Below the pieces are notes generated by a model, which ran no database searches, had not been told where the DNA came from, and saw nothing but the letters and a program-made list of their open reading frames with translations. Positions 11,341 to 23,700 of a stretch of DNA of 64,000 nt are shown one piece after another. The DNA is taken from assembly GCA_007922305.1 (NCBI GenBank), contig ML677365.1:12572533-12636532 (forward strand). The letters are read 5' to 3'. Position 1 is the stretch's first letter. Each line of letters opens with the position of its first letter. Source of the stretch: Dermatemys mawii. Lineage: Eukaryota; Chordata; Testudines; Dermatemydidae. The position numbers were made by a program, and so were the translations under genes.

Positions 11341-11618
11341 CCTGCCGCGCCGCCACGCTCCGCTCCTCGCGGCCGCACAGACCGGAACCAGACCGATACG
11401 CTTCCGGGTCAAGTCAGCTCATTACCTTCGGCAACGACCGGAAGAGCGGACGTACGGCTCACGTGACACCATCCCCCCTTCCTACGTAGGATCTGGCGCC
11501 GAGGTCTTCCTGTCTTGCCCCCACCCACGTGTGTGGCTCGGCTCCACCCACCAGCGCGGGAGCTTGGCTGGCGCCGCGGGATCCGCCGCCCACGCCCTGT
11601 GTCTCTGTCGCGGGGCTG
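11341..11618. promoter_or_regulatory. Bidirectional promoter DCAF13 / SLC25A32
   Basis: Only 278 bp separate the two divergent start codons, so both 5' UTRs and the core promoter lie here. There is no TATA box. Motifs seen: ETS/GABPA-type CTTCCGGG (11401-11408) and ACCGGAAG (11437-11444), and CACGTG E-boxes at 11460-11465 and 11526-11531. ETS and E-box sites are typical of TATA-less bidirectional promoters. Binding itself is inference. Confidence 0.8.
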
Positions 11619-11796
11619 ATGAGTGCGGCTCCGGGCGCGCGGAGGCCGGTGTGCGCGGTGGGGGCCCCGCCGGCCCCGCCCGTGCGACCCCTGTTCAGAC
11701 ACGTGCGGTACGAGAACCTCGTGGCGGGACTGAGTGGCGGCGTCGTCTCCACCCTGGTGCTGCATCCGCTGGACCTGGTGAAGATCCGCTTCGCAG
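11619..11796 (+). CDS. SLC25A32: SLC25A32 coding exon 1
   Basis: Residues 1-59 plus one base. Contains [12 protein letters not shown], helix 1 and the first carrier signature HPLDLVK. Donor GTGAAT at 11797. Confidence 0.95.
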
Positions 11797-14700
11797 GTGA
11801 ATCGGGACCCCTGTTCACCCCGTTCCCCTGCAGAGGGGGCATCCTCCCTGGGCGGGCCCCCACGCCTGCGGGAGTAGGGTGACTAGATGTCCCGATTTTA
11901 TAGGGACAGTCGCGATTTTTGGGTCTTTTTCTTGTATAGGCGCCTAGTATTGTCCCCCCACCCCAGTCCTGATTTTTTACATTTGCTGTCTGGTCACCCT
12001 ATGCGGGAGCCACTCCCATTGGGGAAACTGAGGCAGACTGTGGAGCGCAGCCTGGCTTCCAGTCTGCCTCTCTCACCTTCGCTTCAGAGCATAGATTTGC
12101 TATGCCGATGGAAGGTTTTAGCTAGCTGAGGAAGGGGCGTGGTGCGTGCGGTGCCCGCCTCCTTCCTCGACGCCTGCCGGCACTGGAAACCAGACACATC
12201 TCAAAATGTATGGTGGGAGCAAAGGTCGGAAGGAGGGGGCTGCAATTACAGCAAAGCCTGTGATTGAGTCTCTACTATAAGCACGATCCAGCACAATACT
12301 AAGTACTAGTAAACTTTAACTGTGAGGTTTTCTGGGGCTTGGGACCACTCAGGGTATCAGGAGGTTGTTACATGGGGGATCACGAGCTGTCAGCCTCCAC
12401 CCCAAATCCTGCTTTGTTTTCAACATTTCTAATGATGTTAAATATATTAAAAAGTGTGTTTTATTTTGAAGGGGGGGGTTGCACTCAGAGGCTTGCTATG
12501 TGAAAGGGGTCACCAGGACAAAAGTTTAAGAACCACTGCAATCTTGTTACACTGACTGCATCTAAGCACCTGTCAAAATACACTTAACCTTAATACACAA
12601 TTATAACAAGTATTTGGTCATCTTGTTCAGATGTGACATCCAGTATTAAATTCTGTGTGTGTTACACTAACTTCTCCTGTGGTACATAACTTGGCAGTTT
12701 TACTGTTTTTAGATCCAATAAATAAATAGTAGAGGCAAAAGAGTATTTAATCTATCTCCAGTGGTGTAGCCTGTGGTGCTGGTCAACCAAGAATGAAGCT
12801 GGAATTGCAGTTTCTCTGCAGGGAAGCATGTCATCCTCTTCCAGATGAGCTACTGTTGATGTGGCTGATGAGTTGTTCTTTTGAAGCCTCTATTTTATCA
12901 CATCAGTTTATATATAGGTTAAATAACTGTCTCATTTCTTTACATTTATTTAAAATGGATTGGTGGATAATTTAGCCTCGAAAATTAAATGTTGTGAATT
13001 TTTGGAGAGTTTTACAAATATGTTTTCTGTAACTTAAAAATTCAAGTGGAATTGTACTCTTTTTTGGTGTGGATTTAAGCACCTTTTCTTACAGTTACAG
13101 ATGGAGCATTGTGCCTAGGATATGGACACTGGAAAATGCAACTGATTAAGTAGAAGCAAAACTGACTAGATTTCTTTTATTATGAAAAATCTCTTTAATA
13201 CATTAGCAGCGAATAGCATAGGTCAGTGGGTCACGAACTTTGTTACTGATGACCCCTTTCACATCGCAAGCCTCTGAGTGCGACCCCCCCCAATATATTT
13301 AACACCATTATAAATGCTAGAGGCAAGTGGGGCTTGGGGTGGAGGTTGACAACTCCTGACCTTACCCACGTAATGACCTTGTGACCCTCAGTTTGGGAAC
13401 CCCTGGCATGGGTGGTGAAAAATAAACTAGTGTCAGTAGTCTTAAAGGGCTGGTAACACACGATTTTTTTTTTTAAACAGAACAGTGTTCCTTCTTCTAA
13501 ATCTTGTCTCCTTCCCCACTTCTAAGTCTTACTTTCCCTGACATCTAATATCACATTTTTGCCTTAGTTTGGCAATGATAACTAGCTAAATTTCTCTATA
13601 TCTCAGCCCAGCTGTTATTCCTAAATGCCAGAGACGTCTCTAAGTTTTGCATTCCATCTTTGTTCTTGGGCTCTGACACTTCCATTTTAGATTGTATTTG
13701 TGATTTCCCAGGCCTTGGCTATTCTCAAGAGCTTTATGGTATGACTGGACAAAAGTCTGTATCCCAAATCACTGAGACTTGGATTCCTTCCCTCACCAGA
13801 ATGAGCCCTTCACATGCTCTTTTCTTATTCCCAGAAATAATTGTGGGGGTATGCTGATGCCGATGCCTCAGATTTTTTCTGCTCCAAAGCCTCATACAAT
13901 GATAAAAACTCCTCTTTGCTGCTCCATGTGATTCCTGCTGCTTGTGGCCACAGGTGATGGGTTTTAGTCCCACAACATCACCTGTCAGCCAGTGCGTTTT
14001 GCGCTGTCCCCCTTATATATTGGTTGGAATACTGATGCCAAATCTGTGTCCACCCCACCAAGATGGATTCTCACCAAAATTTACGTGGGATGGAGGTGAC
14101 TGTTTTCATTTACCTGAGCCAGAAGAGTCTCCAGCCTCTGCCTTCAACGAGGAAGTGGAATTAGGGACTGAAAAATCAGAATAGTGATTAAAAAAACCTA
14201 AACCATTAATTAAAGTGAAAGTTTAAAACAGGTTTAGGGTAGAGGCTCCCACACCTCAAGATCTAACTGGGTTTAAGCAGGGTGGTTAAGAAAATGTTAG
14301 AGTGAAATGAAACTGATAACCTGAGATTAAGATTATTGGTAAACAACAACTTCACTGATCACTCTAATGAATGTTCCAGGCTCTGACTTCCCTGTTGTTT
14401 AGAGGTCCTGCTGAGCCATTTCTTTTTTCAAACTTAGTCTTTGTCACAACATATTATGTACAGGAGGTGGGTCAGAGAACGGATGTAATAAACAGAAAAT
14501 GCTGTCTGTGTTTTAGGGTATGGTTACACTTACAGGATTATAGCGCTACTGGTTATAGTGATCCCCTTATACAGCAATATGTATAGCGGTATTGTATGTC
14601 CACACTGAGACATGCCAGCGTTATAGCATGGCCACATTTGTGGCACTTCAGGCAGCATTAACAGCAGCGCATTAGGGCAGGTATCCCAGAGAGCACCTCT

Positions 14701-17700
14701 TCCCGATCTGGTGCAATGCCTTGTGGTAAGGGGGTGTCACTTGCGAGGCATTCTGCATCCTGTTCTAACTACCCATGATACTTCGTGGCATATCCCAGCA
14801 ATCCCTGTGTTTCCGTCCACCTCAGGCACCATCTTTCAACGACGCGCTTTCATCTTTCAGCAAGGCGCGCTCCGTCTTCCATTTTCGTGTGCCGCAATGA
14901 ATCCACAACTGTCGCCAGCACATCTCTGTGTGCAGTGGAGTTAATCCTTGACATGCAAGGTGACAGTGATGGGTCTGAAGATGAGATTGAAGCGGTGAAC
15001 GCTTTTGACACGAAGCTTCTTGTCTCATTAATTGACATGCTCATGGCTGTGGAACGCCGCTTCTGGGCACGGGAAACAAGCACTGAGTGGTGGGATCGCA
15101 TCGTCATGCAAGTCTGGGACAACGAGCAGTGGCTGCAAAACTTTCGCATGAGAAAAGTCACTTTCATGGCACTGTGTGCTGAACTCGCCTCTGCCCTGCG
15201 GCGCAAGGACACCAGATTGAGAGCTGCCCTCTCAGTGGAGAAGTGGGTGGCTATTGTGATCTGGAAGCTGGCCACCAATCGGTGGCCAACCACTTTGGGG
15301 TGGGAAAGTAGACCGTTGGAGTTGTGCTGATGCAAGTGTGCAGGGCCATTAATCGCATCCTGCTACGAAAAATCGTGACTCTGGATAACGTGCATGACAT
15401 CGTGGCTGGCTTTGAAGAAATGGGTTTCCCTTACTGTGGAGGGGCGATAGATGGGACCCATATACCTATTCTGGCGCCCGACCACCTAGCAGACAAGTAC
15501 ATTAACCGAAAGGGGTACTTCTCCATGGTTCCCCAGGTGCTTGTGGATCACTGTGGGCATTTTACTGACATTAACGCGGGCTGATCTGGAAAGGTGCATG
15601 ACACACGCATCTTCCGCAACACCGTCCTGTTCATGAAGCTGCAAGCTGGAACTCTTTTCCCGGACCAGCAGATCCCCGTGGGGGAAGTTGAAATGCCCAT
15701 TGTGATTCTTGGCGACCTCGCTTACCCTTTAATGCCCTGGCTCATGAAACCCTACACAGGGAGCCTGGACAGCAGCCAGGAAAGATTCAACTACAGGCTT
15801 AGCCGGTGTCGAATGACTGTGGAGTGTCCTTTTGGGCGTCTCAAAGCGCGCTGGCGCTGTCTTTATGGGAGGCTAGACTTGGCTGAGGGAAGTATCTCCG
15901 CGGTTATTTCCGCATGCTGTGCCCTACATAATCTTTGTGAGCAGAAGGGCAAAAGCTTCACTCAGGCATGGTCCTCGGAGGTTCAATGCCTGGAGCCCAC
16001 ATACGCACAGCCAGAGAGCAGGGCTCTTAGAGGGGCCCAGCACGAGGCTGTTAGGATCAGGGATGCCTTGAGAGACCATTTTGAGGCTGAAAGCCAGTTC
16101 TAAAGGGAAATGTGGAGGGAGGGAGGGAGTGTGCATTCTTTTAATAGGAACAGGGATTTGCTTTTCTGTAGCCACTAATAATCTATGTACACTGAATAAA
16201 GAAACCTATTTATTAAGAAGACAGTTCATTTATTCAACAGCTACTTCGGTTGCTGAAAAAAAAGATTTTGATACATGTGTGGGGAAAGCGGGGGGAGGTG
16301 CAATTGGGGTGGGATGGGGTCAGTCAGAGGTTGGAATATGTCCGGATCTCTGAGTCTCCGCTGCCCTCAGAGTTGCCGTGTCCCCCGAATCCCATTTGCG
16401 GATGGCAATAAGGCATGTTATTAGGGGTTGAGTGCAGTGGATAGGGGTCCTGGGTTTAGGGATTGTTCGGTGAAGACAGGGGTTGGAGGCAGCTGTGGCT
16501 GGTGATCATCAGCTATCTGGTTATAGTAGCCTGGAGGGTACAGAGGGCCCGAAGGGGAAGGGTTTGGGGGCAAATGATAATGGGGGCAGAGAGCGTGGTG
16601 CTTCTCCTGAAGGGTGGCAATGCGCTGCATAGTCTGCAGTTGAAGCTGCAGTAATGAGAGCAGCTTATCGGTGCTTTTCCGCCGGTGAATCGCGTTCTCC
16701 TGCCGCACCTTCTCCCTCAACTTGCTCTCGTCCTCCCTCTACCTCTGTGCAATTCAATTCTCCATTACAGCCTGTTGCATTACTTGTTGTACTAGATCCT
16801 CTTTGCTCTTTCGTGGCCTCTTCCTCAGTCGCCTCAGCCTCTCAGCTGTTAACAGCGATGGCTCAGGGCTCAAGGTCGATGCTTCTAAAAGAAAAAGATA
16901 CATGTAACAGTGGCTCCCTTTTAAACAGCAGACATGCCTATGATTCCCCCGTATTCCTCGTTTGCCTGTCCCACAGAAAGCACACAGACAACAACGGAGC
17001 CCCTGCCATGGTGAGTCCTCTCCAGATGCAGGGGGAATGATTGTTTCCCTGCCGTGCTGTGCTGTCGTGGGGGCGGGGGGAGTGCCGGGAAGTGGCAGGA
17101 GCCCTACTCTGAACACTGTCCCAACATTCTCCGTAGGTGTTTGTCCTGGAAGATATCTCGCTGCTGCGGGTCACCGAAGAAGAAAGAGAGGGGATTCTAA
17201 TGAGATGTGGCTTCCGCCCAGGGCCATAGGCAGTTTACTTCTGTGCAGCAATGCTCCCCGCACCCATTGTAGCACAGTGGCCGGGACTAGTGACTGTGAT
17301 CAGGACGGGGGCCACGCTGGCTCTCCCGGGAAACCTGCGCAGGCGCATTGCAAGCACTCTTATTGAGACCTTTGAAGAGATTACTGATAACGATTACTGT
17401 GATGCGATAGACTACATCAGTGCACTATTCCACATGTAGGCAAGCATCCTTTTCCACCCCAAGCTGCCTGCCTTCCCAATAGAAAAGCAGCTTTACCTCT
17501 GCAAGCCGCTGCTGCGCTGCCCCCTGCAACCGCCGGACGCTGCGGCTGGCTGCCCTCCTCCTGGCTTGAGAAGAGCTCCTGGCTGCATGCGTCCAGGGAC
17601 TCCTCCGTGCCCTGGGTCGCTGCCGCCTCCTCCTTCTCCTCTTCTTCATCCTCCTGCTCTTCGTCCTCCTCCTCACCGCCCCCCTTCACTGGTGGGCTGG

Positions 17701-20700
17701 GAAGTGTTTGTGGTGGTCGATGGAGTGACCGTAGGATCACCACCAAGTGTCGCGTGCGGCTCCTTATAAAATCTGTAAATCACCAGGGCTGCCCCGGAGC
17801 GGCCGTTTGCCTCGCAGGCTTTGCGATACGCGTTCCTAAGCTCCTTTATCTTAACACGGCACTGCAGAGTGTCCCGCTCGTGGCCTCTTTCCGCCAACGC
17901 CCGTGATATCTGCCTATAGGTATCAAAATTCCTGCGGCTAGACCGCAGCTAAGACTGAACAGCCTCTTTCCCCCAACAGCTGATGAGGTCCAGCACCTCG
18001 CTATTGCTCCATGCTGGGGATCGCCTGTTGCGAGGAGGCATGGCACGTGGAGTCATGATGAATCAGAATGATCACCTGCAAGGGTTTCCTAAGAGCACGC
18101 CATGCTTGGCTGGAGCAAACAGGAAGGGGATTTTCAAATTTCCCTGGAACTTTAAAGGGCGGGTCTGACGTGTGGTCACCTGAGGACAGGACAAAAGAGT
18201 TTGCAAGTGATGACCAGAGTGGCTCAAACGGGAATTATGGGACGGGCTGGAGGCCAATTAATGCGCAGTGGGTGTCCACATTCTCGATGTAGCGCTAGAG
18301 CAGCTGCGCTACAGCCCTTATTCCCCATGTGGAGGTGGATTACCAGGAGCGCTATAACTCCGCGGTTATAGCACTCTATGTGCCTTGCCAGTGTGAACGG
18401 GTAGGAGGTTATAGCGCTTGTGGGGGATTTATAGCGCTATAAAGTGCCAGTGTAACCATGGCCTTAGTTACCAAACTACCATTTCTGATGAGGGCGTATT
18501 CCTCTGTATAAGCAGGCCTGGAAGCCACTCTGTCTGAAAAACTTTAAGCTCACTTCCTAGTTGTGACCCAGTCTTAACAGAGTTGGGAAAGTTTGCTTTA
18601 GTTTGAAATTTAGGTCACTCTGAACCCCACCTCTGGTTCCTACTTTCAAGGTAAATTCTTGGTATCACAAATACTGTAGCCATAAATTTTACAGTTTTAT
18701 ATTCTAGTAAGAGCTGTAGCAACTGCCATAGTGACTATAGTCAAGGCTACACAACGTTTCTGTTCCATCTGAAATCTTTCAAGCTAAAACTTTCCATACT
18801 TCCCCATCTTTTCTTAAGGTGAATGTCTTTGAAAGATTGGGCAAAAACAGTTCAGCTGTTGAATAGAAAGGGGCCAAGGATACACTTTTCCAATTTAAAA
18901 AAATTAAATACAGCCCAGCTAATGAGCAGTGGCAGAGAAAAAGTTAGAATTTAGCATAGAAATAGCCTTTGATTGTTCTGGTGAAAACTGATTTTTGAAT
19001 TCAATGGGTCATGACCTGTTGAAAATCATACTTCAGGCATGGATGATATATTTTAAATGGGGATAAAATAAATAATAATAAAATAATATAATAAAAGTAA
19101 CAAAAATTCCAAAGGACCAAAATCTTTTTTGGGGAATAAGCAGTATGTGTAGAGGACCACAAAACTGTCAAAGATTATAGGTTAGTTGTGGCATAAAACT
19201 CTTAAGGCATTAAGAAAAGAAAACAAACTCCATCCTCTGTAAAACTGACAAAAATCTTTACATTGAGGATGCTACTCATCTCTAAGGTACACTGCAGCAG
19301 AGTCACCTGCTTAGTGAAAGGCGCTTCCATCCTGTTGACCTTAGGAGGTCTGCAGCACAACTGCATCAATCCATTCTAAAGTTCCCCTAACCCTAACTCA
19401 CATTCACCTTCGAAATACAGCTATGATAGAACCTCAGAGTTACAAACACCAGAGTTATGAACTGATCAGTCAACCACACACCTCATTTGTAACCAGACAT
19501 CTGCAGTCAGGCAGCAGCAGAGATGAGGGAAGAGTGTGGGGGGAAGCAAATACAGTGCAGTACTGTGTTAAATGTAAACAGCTAAAAATACAAAGGGAAA
19601 GTTAAAAAAAAAAAAAAAAAAAGACTTGATAGCATAAGGAAACTTTCTGTGCTTGTTTCATTTACATTCAGGCAGTTAACAGCAGCATTTTTCTTCTGTA
19701 TACTAAGTTGCAAAGTTGTATTAAATCAATGTTCAGTTTTAAACTTTTGAAAAAACAACCATAACATTTTGTTCACAGTTATGAACATTTCAGAGTTATG
19801 AACAAAACCTCCATTCATGAACTGTTCGTAACTCTGAGGTTCTTGTGTAAATAGCTAAGCCAGTGGGTTTACTACAACTTTCTTTAACACTGCACGTTTC
19901 CCAAAAGATATTTGCTTTGTAGTTTTTATACCACTCATTTTCATATTTATGAAATGTTCGGTCTTTTTTCAATGTAATCTCTTTTTTAAATAGTGAGTGA
20001 CGGGTTGGAATTGAGACCGAAATACAATGGGATTCTACACTGTTTGACCACTGTCTGGAAGCATGAAGGACTACGTGGCCTGTACAAAGGGGTAACTCCA
20101 AACATGTGGGGTGCAGGTGCCTCCTGGGGACTCTACTTTTTCTTGTAAGTGGATCTGTAGAATATTAATATTCTATGCAAAGTGATCCTTGAATGTAGGT
20201 TGCACTTAGATTTTTGGGGAGCTGATGAGGGTGCATAAATACAGTATAAATGTTTCTCTTTGTTATCGCTTGCTATTTTAAGTCTTATTTAGAATGTAAG
20301 CAGTTTAGGACAGGAACCTGTAACTTCTGTAAAGCATAGTACATGTGTAGAAGGGTAGTGTGGCCTAGTAAATAGAGCAGTAGATTGGTACCAGGATGGA
20401 TTGATTTAAATCAGTTTTATTAATCCTTTAACCAACTATAGTGATGATTTATTTTAGCAAGCAGGAGACTTTTTGATTTAACTTAATCACTTTTAATGTT
20501 GTCTTGCATTTGTACTTTAGTTATTTTTCTAAAGAAAGGTTTAGTCTCATTGGTCAGCATAACCATTCAAAAATGTTGATTTACAACTAGATAAAGCCTT
20601 GACATGAAATGTGGTAGTTTTTGCTAATCAGGAGAATGCACTGTGTCTGTACACTTACTTAAGCAATTATTTAGTGTAAAACACATTGAGTCTTGGGTTT

Positions 20701-23700
20701 CTTATATTTTTATTAAAAATTGTGAATGATGCATTTTATTTATTAGATTATTCGTTTTTATTTGCATCTTTTCTAAGTATTAAAATGGAAATTGAAATTC
20801 AAGTAAAAGTACACAAATGGTATTTTAAATTTTTTTATTAGTTAAATAAAACTAATTTATGTACTGGATACATAAGAAAAAGATTATCAAAACATGTTTT
20901 GTATTTAAAACTTACTGCTTTTTTAAAGAAATACTATCTGTAATTAGTGAATTGACATTATTTCTGGTCACCAGGTACTTCAAGATTTTAGAACTAGTAA
21001 ATCTCATCCTCACACCCTATTTTTATTCATGGATTGGAAGAGGGAAAACAAGTTTTTCCTTTATTGTTTTTCCAACTTCCAATCAGATTCTTAACGTTTA
21101 CTGAACTAGTCATTGAACTGTTTTACTGGACTAAAATGGAAAAAAAAGTCTCTGCACCTTCAGAAGATGGTACTGCTGTCATTAGCTGGTTTACCACTTA
21201 AGCAGACTGGTTCCAAGTGCTTAGCCAGTGACTTTGACCAGGTCAGTGGCTTGACTTCCTTCAAAACTTTGTCAGCAAACATAGAAAACATAGCAGCGTA
21301 GGTCTAGAAGGGTCCTCAAGGTCATGTAGTCCATCCCTCCACACAGGCAGGAGCAAATATACCTAGGCTGGGGTCGGCAACCTTTCTGGAGTGGTGTGCC
21401 AAGTCGTCATTTATTCACTTTAATTTATGGTTTCACGTGCCAGTAATACATTTTAATGTTTTTAAAAGGTCTCTTTCTAAAAGTCTATAATATAGAACTA
21501 AACTTTTGTGGTATGTAAAGTAAATAAGATTTTTAAAATGTTTAAGAAGCTTCATTTAAAATTAAATGCAGAGGCCCCCCAGACCGGTGGCCAGGACCCG
21601 GGCAATGTGAGTGCCACTGAAAATCAGCTCGCATTCCGCCTTTGGTACACATGCCATAGGTTGCCTACCCCTGACCTAGACCATCCGTAATAGTTGTTTG
21701 TCTAACTTGTTCTTAAAATCTTTCCATGACAGGGATTCCGTAAATTCCCTAAGTAATCTATTCTAGTATTCCTTATAGTTAGAAAGTTTTCCTTAATTCT
21801 TAACATCTAACCTAAATCTCCCTTGCTATATCTTAAGCTGATTACTGCTTGTCCTCCCATCAGTGGATATGGAGAACAGTTGATCACTGTCCTCTTTATA
21901 ATGGCACTTAACATTATTTGAAGACTGTTACTGTATCATGTGTCTTCCTCTCTCCCCCTCCTGTCTCAGGACTAAATGTATTCAGTTTTTTAAAACCTTC
22001 CTCATAGGTCAGGTTCTCTAAATCTTTTATCATTTCCTTACTCTCTACTATCTGATTTGTCCATGTTTTCTTAATGCCTGGTGCACACAACTGCACACAG
22101 TACTCCACCTGAGGCCTCACCAGTGCTGAGCAGAGCAGAACAATTACCTCCTATCTCGTATATACCGCATTCCTATTAATACACCCCAGAATAATATTAA
22201 CCCTTTTCACAACTGCATCATATTGCTGGGTCATATTCAGTTTGTGATCCACTATGCCCCAGAGCTCCTTCTCAGCAATACTGCTGCCTAGCCAGTTATT
22301 TCCATTTGATTTTTCCTTCCAAAGTGTAGGACTTTGCACTTGCCTTTACTGACTTCCATCTTGTTGATGTCATAAAAATTCTCCAGTTTGTCAAGGTCAT
22401 TTTGAATTTTAATCCTGTTCTCCATAGTTCTTGCTACCTTCTTAGCTTGATGTTATCTGCAGATTTTATAAGCATTCTCTCATCATAAATGAAAATTTTG
22501 AGGAGTTCTGGACCCAGGACAGATTGCTGCTGGGCTCCACTAGATACATTCTCCTGGTTTGACAGTGAGCCGTTGATAACTATTTTTTGAGTACAGTCTT
22601 TCAACCAGATGTGCACCCACCGTATATTAATTTAATCTAGACTATGTTTCCCTAGTTTACTTATATGAATGTCATGTGGGAGACTGTGTCAGAAGCCTTA
22701 TTAAAATGAAGGTGTATCACATCTGTAGTTGTTCCCAACTAGTTTAATAGTTTAATAATTTCGTTCCAGTATCTTTCTAGATATCGAAGTTAGGGTGACT
22801 GGTCTATAATTCATTGGCTCCTCTTTGTTTCCTTTTTAAAGATAGGTACTAGGTTTCTCCTTTTCTAGTCCATTGGGATCTCACCTGTCTCCAATAAGTC
22901 CTTGAAGATATTCACTAACAGTTCTGAGATTGCTTCAGCTAGTTTCTTAAATGCCCTAGGGTGAATTTCATCAGGCCCTGCTAAACTGAAGAGATTTAGC
23001 TTGTTCTTTTCCTATTCTGGCTTGTGTGCTTTCTCCTGTTGTAAATGTTATGTTAAGTGTCTAGTCACAATTTAACCTTTTTAGTGAAGACTGGAGCAAA
23101 ATAAGAATTAGAAGTGACAAAGAGTCCTGTGGCACCTTAAAGACTAACTAAAGTTTTAGAGCATAAGCTTTCGTGGGCTAGTACCCACTTCGTTGGATGC
23201 ATGCAGTGGAAGTATCCAGGGGCAGGTATAAATAGGTAGGCAAGGACCAGGTGGGAGATAACAGGGTTAGTCCAATGAGGCTGAACCAGCTTGTTATCAC
23301 CATCCTAGCCACCTAGGGTGTGAAAACACCATCCTAGCCACCGTGGATGTAAAGGCTCTCTACACAAACATCCCACACAAAGATGGAATACAAGCTGTCA
23401 GGAATAGTATCTCTGATGATGCCACAACACAAGCGGTTGCTGAGCTGTGTGACTTTATCCTCACACACAATTATTTCAAATTTGGTGACAATATATACCT
23501 CCAGACCAGTGGCACCGCTATGGGCACCCGCATGGCCCCACAGTATGCCAACATCTTTATGGCTGACCTGGAACAGCGCTTCCTCAGCTCTTGTTCACTC
23601 ATGCCCCTCCTCTATCTACGCTACATTGATGACATCTTCATCATCTGGACCCATGGGAAAGAAACTCTGGAAGAATTCCACCATGATTTCAACAGCTTCC

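Larger units (their letters stand above)
10985..11870. promoter_or_regulatory. CpG island over both DCAF13 and SLC25A32 first exons
   Basis: Abrupt shift from AT-rich intron to a GC- and CpG-rich block that covers both first exons, as expected for a shared housekeeping promoter. Limits were judged by eye. Confidence 0.8.
14516..18463 (+). mobile_element. PIF/Harbinger transposon, near full length, inactivated
   Basis: Flanked by TTA (14513-14515 and 18464-18466), the 3-bp duplication typical of Harbinger. The left end 'gggtatggttacact' pairs with the right end (reverse complement 'ggccatggttacact'); sub-terminal 'tatagcgct' motifs repeat at both ends. It carries both Harbinger genes: a DDE transposase on the plus strand and a Myb/SANT-like DNA-binding protein on the minus strand, converging in the middle. 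Both are broken. Lies in SLC25A32 intron 1. Confidence 0.92.

Noticed and set aside
11409..11863. Minus-strand frames across the SLC25A32 first exon
   Set aside because: Shadow frames of a CpG island; no conserved residues.
23400..23425. 'tctctgatgatgcc' as a hammerhead core
   Set aside because: It is coding sequence in the RT frame and lacks a following stem II and GAAA.
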